The notes below the pieces were generated by a model. That model worked only from the letters and a program-made list of their open reading frames with translations. It was not told the origin of the DNA and searched no databases. The translations under genes were made by a program, and so were the position numbers. A stretch of DNA of 12,972 nt, taken from Muribaculaceae bacterium. GTDB lineage: Bacteria; Bacteroidota; Bacteroidia; Bacteroidales; Muribaculaceae. Each line of letters starts with the position of its first letter. Within the stretch, counting starts at the first letter, position 1. The stretch lies in the NCBI GenBank assembly GCA_017545095.1, contig JAFYCU010000234.1:1-12972 (forward strand). Reading direction: 5' to 3'. Below, in pieces: positions 1 to 6,532 of this stretch.

Positions 1-1
1 C

Positions 2-325
2 GAGGTATGGCCCGCCAACGATGACCCGTGCCATCGTGCCCTGAAGGCGGCCTACGACATCATGCCCACCGACGGCAATGGCGTGGCCACAGGCGGCGAC
101 ATGGCACAGATTGCTCCCGGACACACCTACGAGGAGGTAGACGACATATTGGCCACCTATATTGCCGTTAAGGGCGACTCTGTCGCCGAGCAGCAGGCTA
201 TTGCCAACCTCGGCGCTGCCTACGGCACCGACACCGTGGAGCGCGTGCTCAAGCGCCACCGAGGCTCGGAATATAAGCGCGGCCGCATGCCAATTGTCAT
301 ACCCCGGTCTTGTTACGACAATTGA
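2..325 (+). CDS. nadE: Probable NAD+ synthetase, C-terminal fragment (5' end outside window)
   Basis: The frame is open from the left edge and ends at TGA 323-325, leaving the last 107 residues of a longer protein. I read it as the C-terminus of NAD+ synthetase, which makes NAD+ from deamido-NAD+ (nicotinic acid adenine dinucleotide), ATP and an ammonia donor in the cytoplasm. Visible support is a segment MPTDGNGVATGGDMAQIAPG followed by YEEVDDIL, like the 'P..DG....D...IG.tY.evD..L' stretch near the end of NadE proteins, and the late basic motif KRHRGSEYKRGRMP, like the 'K+xxxxxKR..P' tail of that family. The synthetase core (SGGxDS ATP-pyrophosphatase loop) lies outside the window, so the call rests on the tail only. 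Whether an N-terminal nitrilase domain is fused cannot be seen. The next gene starts 29 bases downstream on the same strand, so read-through is possible. An internal ATG at 62 is not the true start, because the frame continues upstream. Confidence 0.68.
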   Translation, partial: EVWPANDDPCHRALKAAYDIMPTDGNGVATGGDMAQIAPGHTYEEVDDILATYIAVKGDSVAEQQAIANLGAAYGTDTVERVLKRHRGSEYKRGRMPIVIPRSCYDN

Positions 326-354
326 TACTTCAACTTAAATTAAATTAATTATAA

Positions 355-2364
355 ATGAGAAAAATCGCTTTACTTGTGTCAATGGCAGCAGCATTGACGA
401 TGAGCGCGGGCAACCTCAAGGGGGTGGATCGCGCCAACCTCGACACATCGGTGTCGCCAGGTGAGAATTTTTATCAGTATGCGTGTGGCGGCTGGATGCG
501 TGCCAACCCGCTCGACCCGCAGTATGCACGTTTCGGCACCTTTGACCAGCTGGCCGAGAACAGCCGCGAACAGGTGAAACAAATCATTACCACGCTGGGC
601 AAGGGCAATCCTCGAGGCTCTATCAAGCAGCAGGTGGGCGACCTCTATGCCTTGGGCATGGACAGCACACGGCTCAATGCCGAAAAGGCCGCTCCGTTGG
701 CCGAGGATCTTGCGATGATTGCGGCAGCCAAGAAGGACGACTTCTCGCGGCTCATTGCCTGGTTCCATGTCGGGCTGGCCGCTCCCCTGTTCAACAGCTT
801 TGTCATGGCCGACCTCAAGGACTCCAACAGCAACTTGCTCTACCTGTCGCAGGGCGGCATAGGCTTGGGCGACCGTGACTATTACATCGAGAACGATGCC
901 AACACAGTGAAAGTGCGCACGGCCTACCAGAAGTATATCATCGACGTGATGCAGCTGGCTGGTTTCAAGAAAGGTGCAGCTACCAAGGTTGCCAAGGACG
1001 TGATGGCCATCGAGACCGAGTTGGCACGTGCGGCCATGACCCGCGAGGAAACACGCGACTACGCCAAGCAGTATAACATTCGCACGGTGGCTCAACTCAA
1101 GGCCGACTATTCGCGCATTGACTGGGACACCTTCTTCGCCGCGCTCAAAATCCAAGGTGTGGAGCGTGTGTGCGTGATGCAGACGGCTTCGATGGCCAAG
1201 GTGAATGAGCTGCTGGGCAAGCTCAAGGAAGAGCAACTGAAGAATTATTTTGCCTTCAAACTCGTGGATGCTGCCGCCAACTATCTGAGCGACGACTTCG
1301 TGCAGGCCAACTTCGATGTTTACAGCCGTGCGCTGAGTGGCAAGCAGGTGATGCAACCTCGATGGAAACGTGCGTTGAACGTGCCGAACACCCTCTTGGG
1401 CGAGGCCGTGGGGCAGCTCTATGTGGAGAAATATTTCCCCGCCGAGTCGAAGAAGAAGATGCAGCGACTTGTCGACAACCTCAAGGTGGCTCTGGGCGAA
1501 CACATCCGCGACTTGCAGTGGATGTCGCCTAAGACCAAGGTCAACGCCCTGGTGAAGCTCAACAGCTGCACCGTCAAGATTGGCTATCCCGACAAGTGGC
1601 GCGACTATAGCGGCATCGACATCGATCCGGCAAAGTCGTACTGGACCAACGTCAAGGCCGCTCGCCAATACGAGGCTGACTATGAATACAGCCAGCTGTT
1701 TAAACCTGTGGACAAAACCCGCTGGCAGATGACTCCGCAGACGGTGAACGCCTATTATGAGCCATCGACCAACGAAATCTGCTTCCCCGCAGCCATCTTG
1801 CAGCCTCCCTATTTCGACCCGAATGCCGACGATGCCAGCAACTATGGTGCCATCGGCGTGGTTATCGGGCATGAGATGACGCACGGCTTCGACGACCAAG
1901 GACGCAGCTTCGACCACGAGGGCAACATGGTGGACTGGTGGACGCAGGACGATGCCGACAGCTTTAAGGCTTTGGCCGACAAGCTGGGTGCGCAGTACAG
2001 TGCCGAGGTCGTGGCCGACGGCGTGCATGCAAATGGCAACTTCACTATGGGTGAGAACATTGCCGACCACGGTGGGCTGCGCGTGAGCTACACCGCCTTC
2101 AAGCACACCGACCAGGGCAAAGGCAATGAGTTGATAGATGGTTTCACTCCCGACCAGCGATTCTTCCTGGCCTATGCCAATGTGTGGGCCAACAACATCA
2201 CCAAGGAGGAGATTCTGCGGCGCACCAAAGTGGATCCGCATTCGCTGGGCGTGAACCGCGTGAATGTGGCCATACGCAACCTCGACTTTTTCTTCGATGC
2301 CTTTAATATTACCCGTGGACAAAAGATGTATCGTGAGCCTGAAGACAGAGTCATCATTTGGTAG
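355..2364 (+). CDS. pepO: Secreted M13-family (neprilysin/PepO) zinc endopeptidase
   Basis: This 669-residue protein has the full length and order of a bacterial M13 metallopeptidase, which cleaves short peptides outside the cytoplasm. Residues 1-18 look like a signal peptide (MRKIALLVSMAAALTMSA) with no lipobox cysteine, so a soluble periplasmic or secreted enzyme is expected. The mature start carries the M13-N hallmark SPGENFYQYACGGWM. The substrate-binding NAYYEPSTNEICFP begins at N465. The zinc site is HEMTH at residues 506-510 (H506 and H510 ligands, E507 catalytic), and the third ligand is E567 in GENIADHGG, with D571 in the usual ExxxD spacing. The tail PEDRVIIW resembles the C-terminal RxxxW of the family. 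All catalytic residues are present, so it should be active. The start follows a very A/T-rich leader with no Shine-Dalgarno, normal for Bacteroidota. It sits 29 bases after the NadE-like gene and converges on the tRNA gene. The physiological substrate is unknown. Confidence 0.95.
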   Translation: MRKIALLVSMAAALTMSAGNLKGVDRANLDTSVSPGENFYQYACGGWMRANPLDPQYARFGTFDQLAENSREQVKQIITTLGKGNPRGSIKQQVGDLYALGMDSTRLNAEKAAPLAEDLAMIAAAKKDDFSRLIAWFHVGLAAPLFNSFVMADLKDSNSNLLYLSQGGIGLGDRDYYIENDANTVKVRTAYQKYIIDVMQLAGFKKGAATKVAKDVMAIETELARAAMTREETRDYAKQYNIRTVAQLKADYSRIDWDTFFAALKIQGVERVCVMQTASMAKVNELLGKLKEEQLKNYFAFKLVDAAANYLSDDFVQANFDVYSRALSGKQVMQPRWKRALNVPNTLLGEAVGQLYVEKYFPAESKKKMQRLVDNLKVALGEHIRDLQWMSPKTKVNALVKLNSCTVKIGYPDKWRDYSGIDIDPAKSYWTNVKAARQYEADYEYSQLFKPVDKTRWQMTPQTVNAYYEPSTNEICFPAAILQPPYFDPNADDASNYGAIGVVIGHEMTHGFDDQGRSFDHEGNMVDWWTQDDADSFKALADKLGAQYSAEVVADGVHANGNFTMGENIADHGGLRVSYTAFKHTDQGKGNELIDGFTPDQRFFLAYANVWANNITKEEILRRTKVDPHSLGVNRVNVAIRNLDFFFDAFNITRGQKMYREPEDRVIIW

Positions 2365-2406
2365 GGCGCAAGAAGCCAACCGATTCGGGCATTGCCCATG
2401 ACCGTA

Positions 2407-2452
2407 GAGTCACAAGGAGGGAACTCATTGATGAGTTCCCTCCTTGTGACTC
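2407..2452. repeat. Perfect 22-bp inverted repeat overlapping the tRNA-Arg 3' end
   Basis: The left arm (2407-2428) is the exact reverse complement of the right arm (2431-2452), with only TG (2429-2430) between them. The right arm includes the last six nucleotides of the tRNA gene, GAGTCA on the - strand (2447-2452); the left arm is therefore a second copy of that end in inverted orientation. It lies between the convergent peptidase and tRNA genes, where a two-way terminator would be expected, but neither side has a run of T. It could instead mark the edge of an old insertion at the tRNA or be a tRNA 3'-processing structure. The repeat is plain in the sequence; the function is inferred. Confidence 0.9.
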
Positions 2453-2520
2453 CTACAGGACTCAAACCTGTAACCTTTTGATCCGTAGTCAAACGCTCTA
2501 TTCAATTGAGCTAAGGAGCC
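2447..2520 (-). tRNA. tRNA-Arg (anticodon ACG)
   Basis: The - strand folds into a complete 74-nt cloverleaf: acceptor GGCTCCT/AGGAGTC (one G-T pair) with discriminator A; D-stem GCTC/GAGC with a 9-nt loop; anticodon stem TTTGA/TCAAA around loop CTACGGA, giving anticodon ACG; 5-nt variable loop; T-stem ACAGG/CCTGT. It decodes CGU and, once A34 is deaminated to inosine by TadA, CGC and CGA. CCA is not encoded, so it must be added enzymatically. The T-loop reads TTTGAGT, with T in place of the invariant C56, and the D-loop reads AATTGAATA, with A in place of G19. The two changes together keep a Watson-Crick tertiary pair. A strong promoter lies just upstream at 2543-2574. The 3' end is shared with the inverted repeat at 2407-2452. 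Confidence 0.96.
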
Positions 2521-2542
2521 AATTCATTCCCAAAACCGACCG

Positions 2543-2574
2543 CAAAATTACTGCCTTTTGTCGAGACGACCAAA
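2543..2574 (-). promoter_or_regulatory. Bacteroidota sigma-ABfr promoter for tRNA-Arg
   Basis: On the - strand TTTG (2571-2574) is followed after exactly 20 bases by TAATTTTG (2543-2550). This matches both parts of the Bacteroides consensus (-33 TTTG, -7 TAnnTTTG). The expected start point lies roughly 10-20 bases before the mature tRNA 5' end at 2520, leaving a short leader for RNase P. It is the best promoter match in the window. Confidence 0.8.
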
Positions 2575-2635
2575 TTTTTTCATGACTTTTCCGCATGAAA
2601 ATTTTGGCCGACCACCAATCGCGGTGCTCATCGAT

Positions 2636-2839
2636 TTAGAGCAGCCATGTGGCAACGGCCCACACAGCCAGAATGAGCAGCGCGATGAAAGTGGGCTTGG
2701 CAAGCGTTTTGTAGTTGACAATATACAACTCCTGCTTGGGAGCGTTGACGTGTTCGGGACGCTCGGTGGCTATGGCCAGCTTGGCTTCGTCGATAGGCTC
2801 GATGGGTTGCCCAACTTCGGTGTACAGTTTTGCTTTCAT
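2636..2839 (-). CDS. Small single-span membrane protein, function unknown
   Basis: A 67-residue protein that I do not recognise. The first ~45 residues are polar and charged (many K, E, P), and residues ~50-66 form one hydrophobic segment (FIALLILAVWAVATWLL) at the very C-terminus. This suggests a tail-anchored-like inner-membrane protein with its polar part in the cytoplasm; there is no cleavable signal. Support that it is real: ATG start, a Bacteroidota-type promoter about 25 bases upstream (2865-2896), a coherent membrane topology, and an otherwise empty gap between the tRNA gene and the yitT-type gene. It stands alone: an intrinsic terminator (2907-2954) separates it from the upstream gene, and its stop lies 86 bases before the tRNA -33 box region ends. 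No partner or pathway can be named. The longer + strand frame across the same bases lacks such features and is treated as a shadow. Confidence 0.72.
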   Translation of the reverse strand: MKAKLYTEVGQPIEPIDEAKLAIATERPEHVNAPKQELYIVNYKTLAKPTFIALLILAVWAVATWLL

Positions 2840-2864
2840 TGTTATCTTAGTTTTATTCTGACTG

Positions 2865-2896
2865 CAAAGTTAGTTCATTTATTTGAGATACGAAAA
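2865..2896 (-). promoter_or_regulatory. Probable sigma-ABfr promoter for the 67-residue membrane protein
   Basis: On the - strand TAACTTTG (2865-2872) matches TAnnTTTG exactly, and 20 bases upstream TTTT (2893-2896) matches three of four bases of the -33 TTTG. The start codon at 2839 lies about 25 bases downstream, giving a short A/T-rich leader. It supports expression of the small gene as its own unit. Confidence 0.62.
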
Positions 2897-2906
2897 TACA
2901 TTACCA

Positions 2907-2954
2907 CAAAAAAACAATAAAGCCTGCCATATTGCACGAGCAATCGGTCAGGCT
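2907..2954 (-). terminator. Intrinsic terminator, - strand
   Basis: The arms 2921-2935 and 2940-2954 pair with a 4-nt loop (TCGT on the - strand), a bulge and a small internal loop; the base is GCCTG/CAGGC and the top is GATTGC-like/GCAAT. On the - strand the hairpin is followed at once by TTTATTGTTTTTTT (2920 down to 2907), a classic U-tract. It lies 213 bases after the stop of the YitT-family gene and before the promoter of the small membrane protein, so it most likely ends the yitT-type transcript. Confidence 0.8.
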
Positions 2955-3167
2955 CTATAGTGTGTCGTGTGTTGCTGGTCAGCAAGTTATTGACACGGCG
3001 TTGAATGTTTTATTAAGAAAAAGTCAGTTAAAATCGCAATTTGTTTGAAGCAATGTTCTACCAATTACGCTTATATGACTCGGCCTAAGTTGAATGGTTT
3101 AAAAAGGAAAATGGATTTAACGACCTTTAACGGTGAGGCTGTCATCCATGGGACATTTTGGCTTCGC
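2955..3167. other. Non-coding stretch, long 3' UTR of the YitT-family gene
   Basis: With the promoter and terminator to its left this completes a gene-free gap of about 330 bases (2840-3167). It has no credible frame on either strand. I see a small hairpin, TTGCTG/CAGCAA with a GT loop (about 2972-2985), enclosed by GTGTC/GACAC (2962-2966 and 2992-2996). It would be transcribed as the 3' UTR of the YitT-family gene if the terminator at 2907-2954 is used. No further structure or RNA family was recognised. Confidence 0.5.
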
Positions 3168-4124
3168 TCATTCCTTGGGTAGTGCTCGGAAGCCAGTACC
3201 TAGAATCTCACTGCTCTCCATGATGTTGACAAAAGCGTTGGGGTCAATATGATAGAGTGCCGAGCGCAGTTTCACCATGTCGCTGCGGTCAAGTGTCACA
3301 TACACCATCTTGCGCTCGTTGCCCTTGTACAAGCCGCTGCCGGTGATGCAAGTGCCACCGCGCTTGAGGTCGTTGATGATATACTGGCGGATGGGTTCGG
3401 GATTGTCGGTGATGATGAACATGGTGCGGTAACTCTTCATGCCGTCCACTACCAAGTTAATCACCTTGCCCTCGATGAAGATGATGAGCACCGAATAGAT
3501 GGGCAGACGAATGTCGCCAAAGGCGATGAGTGTGCTCAGTGTGATGAAGCCATCCACAATCATCACCAGTGTGCCTAGCGAAATCTTGGTGTATTTGTGA
3601 AGAATCATCGAGATGATGTCGCTGCCGCCGCTGGTGGCTCCGGAGCGGAAAATCAGGCCAATGGCCACGCCATAAATTAGACCCGCCACCACGGTGTTGA
3701 GGAAGTAGTCGGGGCGGAACCAGCCGCCATTGTGCGGAATGGGCACCATCGACCCGCTGGCATCGGCCACTGGGGCAATAGCTCCATCAAGAATCACAGG
3801 ATTGTAGCCCCACCAACTCTCCAAGACAAAGGTTGCTGCAAAAATCAAGGCTGTCGACACGATGGTCTTCACACCAAACTTCGGCCCCAGGATCCAGGTG
3901 CCGATGATGAGCAGTGGGACGTCCATGCAAATGGCGTAGAGCGAGATTTTCCAAGGCCACAGCGTGTTGAACACGTTGCTCAGACCATAGGTTCCGCCTG
4001 GGGCCATCAAATAGGGGTTCACAAACATCACGTCGCCCACGGCAAACAGGATGCTGCCCACCGTGAGCAGGAAATAGGCGATAATCTCCTGACGAAGTTT
4101 CTTCTTGCTGTCGATTGCAAACAT
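3168..4124 (-). CDS. YitT-family membrane protein (YitT_membrane + DUF2179)
   Basis: A 318-residue inner-membrane protein of the YitT family. From the ATG at 4124, hydrophobic spans lie at about residues 13-36, 60-80, 87-104, 141-160, 184-203 and 208-227. The family signature 'SGxTSGGSDII' is at residues 161-171 (SGATSGGSDII). The soluble C-terminal DUF2179 domain covers about 232-300, with the typical KRGGTCITGSGLYKGNERK stretch (254-272) ending in a beta-strand MVYVTL. The biochemical role of the family is not settled; transport or signal-ligand binding by DUF2179 has been suggested. I chose the ATG at 4124 over an in-frame TTG two codons upstream (4130), because ATG fits the family and no Shine-Dalgarno argues for TTG. 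Residues ~108-138 form a long non-helical, probably extracytoplasmic, loop. It is monocistronic by context: a palindrome at 4232-4263 lies upstream, and a terminator follows 213 bases after the stop. Confidence 0.9.
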   Translation of the reverse strand: MFAIDSKKKLRQEIIAYFLLTVGSILFAVGDVMFVNPYLMAPGGTYGLSNVFNTLWPWKISLYAICMDVPLLIIGTWILGPKFGVKTIVSTALIFAATFVLESWWGYNPVILDGAIAPVADASGSMVPIPHNGGWFRPDYFLNTVVAGLIYGVAIGLIFRSGATSGGSDIISMILHKYTKISLGTLVMIVDGFITLSTLIAFGDIRLPIYSVLIIFIEGKVINLVVDGMKSYRTMFIITDNPEPIRQYIINDLKRGGTCITGSGLYKGNERKMVYVTLDRSDMVKLRSALYHIDPNAFVNIMESSEILGTGFRALPKE

Positions 4125-4231
4125 AAGCAATAATTATTTGATAATTGTTTGATGTTTAATGTTTAATGTGTTGAGGCCACTTGTCCAAATCCACTTTGTT
4201 AATGTGCATCTCGTCGAATTACGTTGGCGAA
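4125..4231 (-). promoter_or_regulatory. Leader of the YitT-family gene with tandem heptamers
   Basis: The region between the palindrome and the start codon is A/T-rich. It carries a short direct repeat, TTTAATG twice in tandem on the + strand (about 4155-4168), with a related GTTTGATG just before it. No exact TAnnTTTG box is present; GTGGATTTGG on the - strand is the closest and lacks the TA. The promoter therefore has to be in here or upstream but I cannot place it. Confidence 0.3.
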
Positions 4232-4263
4232 CAAGCTACCTCATTCGCGAATGAGGTAGCTTG
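4232..4263. repeat. 32-bp perfect palindrome at the 3' end of the barrel-protein gene
   Basis: Bases 4232-4247 are the exact reverse complement of 4248-4263, with CGCG at the centre and no spacer. It starts 25 bases after the stop of the outer-membrane barrel gene on the - strand. In RNA it forms a 14-15 bp hairpin with a minimal loop, strong enough to stop transcription or block 3' exonucleases, yet no U-run follows on either strand (TTCGCC on the -, ATAGTC on the +). Likely a terminator or 3'-stabilising element of the PI-PLC/barrel transcript; the role is inferred from position. Confidence 0.85.
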
Positions 4264-4288
4264 ATAGTCGTTTGTCAGGTATGGCTCG

Positions 4289-5152
4289 TCAAAAGATTTT
4301 GTAGGCGAGGCGAATCTGTATCATGGGATAAGCACTGAACCAAGAGACAAAGTGCGTAATGCCCGATTCCTTTGAAGTCGATTTGATTTTCTTGCCGTTG
4401 TTGAGCACAAATTTCGGTGACCCCCAGAACAAGAGACCTGCATCGACAGCAAAGCTTAAGCGGTGGTGCTGGGCCATGCTTTGTCCGAAGCCGATACCCA
4501 GATATGGCTTCACGGCCCATGTCTTCATCTTCACATCGATGTTGTAGTTCTCGTCGGCGGTGAACACGTAGTCGCCAAACTTGAGTCCCACCGGTGGATA
4601 GTTGGTGTGGAACACGGAGTTGTAGTCTTCCACCTTTTGATTGGCATCGTAGAGCGATTCCAAAGCTCCGTCGTTGGTGTTGCGGAAGTGCAGGAAGGTG
4701 CGGTTGCCGGCAAAGAGTCCGGCGGCAAAATAGAATGGTGTGGGGAAGGGGTGAACCTCACCCAAGATGAAAGCGTTCCAGAAGCGTGGCTTGATGGCGA
4801 GTTCCACCTTGTCGGCCATCTTTGCACGCTTAATGGCATCATCCTCGACGAGTTGCGACTGCGTAATTTCGCTTGCGGTGTTGATAGTCTTGAACTTGAT
4901 GTCGCCCAGGGCGTTGCCCACGATACCAGCACGCACAGTGACAATGCGGTGCAAGGGCATTGCAACATCGATTCCGGTGCCGCCCAAGCCCGTCTGGAGA
5001 CCCACGGCGAGGTGGTTCAACATGCCGTTCTCGCTGTGAAGTTTCTGGTTTTCGTTCTCTTGTGCGCTTGTAGCCGGTGTCAAGAGCGCAACTGCCGCAA
5101 CCACCGTTGCCACACGGCAGAACTGTGATATAAAATGTCTATACTGTTTCAT
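4289..5152 (-). CDS. Outer-membrane beta-barrel protein, specific family not recognised
   Basis: This 287-residue protein has a clear signal peptide (residues 1-30; hydrophobic VATVVAAVALLTPATSA, then QEN) and ends in aromatic-rich strands with a C-terminal phenylalanine (RLAYKIF), the usual recognition signal for the BAM complex. Between these are alternating amphipathic strands rich in G, F, Y and W, for example FYFAAGLFAGNRTFLHF (140-156), KPYLGIGFGQSMAQ (215-228) and LSFAVDAGLLFWG (232-244). This is typical of an 8-12-stranded outer-membrane barrel. A charged loop lies at ~92-116. I cannot name a function; porin-like or structural roles both fit. It starts 21 bases after the stop of the PI-PLC-like lipoprotein and is probably co-transcribed with it, so it could be a surface partner of that enzyme. 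The perfect palindrome at 4232-4263 probably ends the transcript. Confidence 0.85.
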   Translation of the reverse strand: MKQYRHFISQFCRVATVVAAVALLTPATSAQENENQKLHSENGMLNHLAVGLQTGLGGTGIDVAMPLHRIVTVRAGIVGNALGDIKFKTINTASEITQSQLVEDDAIKRAKMADKVELAIKPRFWNAFILGEVHPFPTPFYFAAGLFAGNRTFLHFRNTNDGALESLYDANQKVEDYNSVFHTNYPPVGLKFGDYVFTADENYNIDVKMKTWAVKPYLGIGFGQSMAQHHRLSFAVDAGLLFWGSPKFVLNNGKKIKSTSKESGITHFVSWFSAYPMIQIRLAYKIF

Positions 5153-5173
5153 GACGATTCGAAAGCATATTGA

Positions 5174-6424
5174 TTATTTGAAAAACTTCTTATTCGACTT
5201 GACCAGCAAGTTGGTGAGCGACTGGCTGAGGGGATAGAAGCCGTACAGGTAGTCGCTGGTGTAGGGAGTGCCGCCGTTGATGATACAGTGCACGTAGTCG
5301 TGGCACGACATGTCGATGGGCATAATGCCCACCGTGCCCTCGTTGGAAAGCAGGTTCTCAATCACCTTGGGGTGCAGGTTCGAGGCGTTAGTGATATATC
5401 CTCGTGCCGAAACCTCGGTATAGGCCGAGCAGTGGTTCACAATCCAGATGTTCTCGTTGCTCGCGGTAGCCTCGCGTGCGCTCTTCATCATGTCGAGCAC
5501 GGTGGCAATCTTGGTTGCTAAGCGTTTTTCGGTTGTGGTCTTGTAGTAGTCCTGCTTATAGAGCGTGGCCTTGATATTCGGGTCCTCCATGTTGTAGATG
5601 GCGCAGCTGCGCTGTTGCTCGGGGTGCACCTCCTCATCCACGTCGGGGTCTTCGTCGGGCCAGTCGCAATAGGCAACGGGATAGTGGAATGCGGGGGTGA
5701 CAGAACGCAAGTCGTAACGGCTTAGCCACAAAATCTTGCCGCGCATCTCGCCCACGGTGATGTCGGGACGCCAACTCTCGACAAACAGCCCGTTGTACTT
5801 GGGTTTCGAGAGCACCTTGCCGAGTAGGATGGCCCAGTTTTGCTGGCTCTCCATGCCATTGTCGGCTTGTATTTTCACGATGAAGAACTCGGTGGGGTGC
5901 GCCTTGAGGTACTGCTGCATCCAGTCGATAGATTCCTCGAACGACACATTCACCTCGGTAAAGCCGTGCGCGAGGCGCAGGATTTGTCGGTCTTCGGCTT
6001 TCTCGGCGAGGGTGTCGATAGCCACCACCGGGCGGAAGTCGAAGAAACGAATGCCACACGACATCTGCTCGTCAAAGGTCGATACTTGGCTGATTGCCAT
6101 GATGTTGGAGAAGTACTTGACAATCGGGGTGTAGAAACCCATCCCAGTCATGCTGTCATGGGTGCCGGGAATGCTAAGCTTACACACTTTCGCATCGTCG
6201 CGCACAAGCGAGAGCCAGTCGGAAAGCGGCGCGGCAAGGTCATAGGGGTACTGTATCTTGTCTTCGTACCCATCGGTGAAGAGATAGGGCGCGTCCAGCG
6301 ACTTGTCGTCGTAGTACGGCAGTCCGTTATCTTCGTCACAGCTGCTCAGCATAGCTGTACCGAGCGTTGCAAGCGTCAAGAAAACGGAGTAAATCCATTT
6401 TGTTTGTTTAAGGGCGATTTTCAT
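5174..6424 (-). CDS. PI-PLC-like phosphodiesterase, probable surface lipoprotein
   Basis: This 416-residue protein carries a phosphatidylinositol-specific phospholipase C X-domain; such enzymes cleave phosphatidylinositol or GPI-type lipids to diacylglycerol and inositol phosphate. Residues 1-28 are a lipoprotein signal with lipobox AMLSSC and acceptor C29. C29 is followed by DEDN, an acidic stretch like the Bacteroidota lipoprotein export signal, so exposure on the cell surface is likely. The catalytic core is visible: H89-D90 in SIPGTHDSM, IRFFDFR with R126, D129 and R131, and the second histidine H153 in LAHGF. D371 in GIMPIDMS is a candidate for the late active-site aspartate of the Bacillus cereus enzyme. 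Acidic residues 256-265 form a loop or insertion. There is no C2, EF-hand or calcium motif, consistent with the bacterial metal-independent type. It lies 108 bases after the antiporter gene and 21 bases before the barrel protein. Its true substrate (self inositol lipids, host PI or GPI anchors) cannot be told from sequence. Confidence 0.88.
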   Translation of the reverse strand: MKIALKQTKWIYSVFLTLATLGTAMLSSCDEDNGLPYYDDKSLDAPYLFTDGYEDKIQYPYDLAAPLSDWLSLVRDDAKVCKLSIPGTHDSMTGMGFYTPIVKYFSNIMAISQVSTFDEQMSCGIRFFDFRPVVAIDTLAEKAEDRQILRLAHGFTEVNVSFEESIDWMQQYLKAHPTEFFIVKIQADNGMESQQNWAILLGKVLSKPKYNGLFVESWRPDITVGEMRGKILWLSRYDLRSVTPAFHYPVAYCDWPDEDPDVDEEVHPEQQRSCAIYNMEDPNIKATLYKQDYYKTTTEKRLATKIATVLDMMKSAREATASNENIWIVNHCSAYTEVSARGYITNASNLHPKVIENLLSNEGTVGIMPIDMSCHDYVHCIINGGTPYTSDYLYGFYPLSQSLTNLLVKSNKKFFK

Positions 6425-6532
6425 CTATTTTAGAATCTTAAAAATGAATAGTTTATTCTAAATCCGAAACTTGATTTCAGAGTCTACTTAAAAAGTCGAG
6501 TGAGGGTTTTCACGTGAATTATCTCGAATTAA

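Noticed and set aside
379..2379. A 666-codon open frame antisense to the M13 peptidase gene
   Set aside because: It mirrors the peptidase gene almost end to end. Its translation is rich in H, L, V and R with no domain, signal or promoter. Such long shadows arise from the codon bias of a GC-rich sense gene.
2558..2920. A 120-codon + strand frame across the small membrane-protein gene and its promoter
   Set aside because: It runs over the tRNA promoter, the small gene and A/T-rich non-coding sequence, with no coherent protein features. The - strand frame explains the region better.
3049..3085. A tRNA-like stretch on the - strand (TAATTGGTAGAAC, as in a D-arm)
   Set aside because: The D-stem partner is missing, the anticodon stem has only about three pairs, and no T-arm or matching acceptor 3' strand follows. 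It is too weak to call even a tRNA remnant.
4122..4130. A TTG start at 4130 for the YitT-family protein
   Set aside because: It adds only two residues. ATG two codons later gives the usual N-terminus, and nothing in the leader favours TTG.
4463..5128. A 221-codon + strand frame opposite the barrel-protein gene
   Set aside because: The sense frame has a signal peptide and barrel features; this one has neither.
6510..6519. A 10-bp palindrome TTCACGTGAA between the antiporter and PI-PLC genes
   Set aside because: It is short and has no U-tract or extended stem. It may be chance, and I cannot link it to a known operator.
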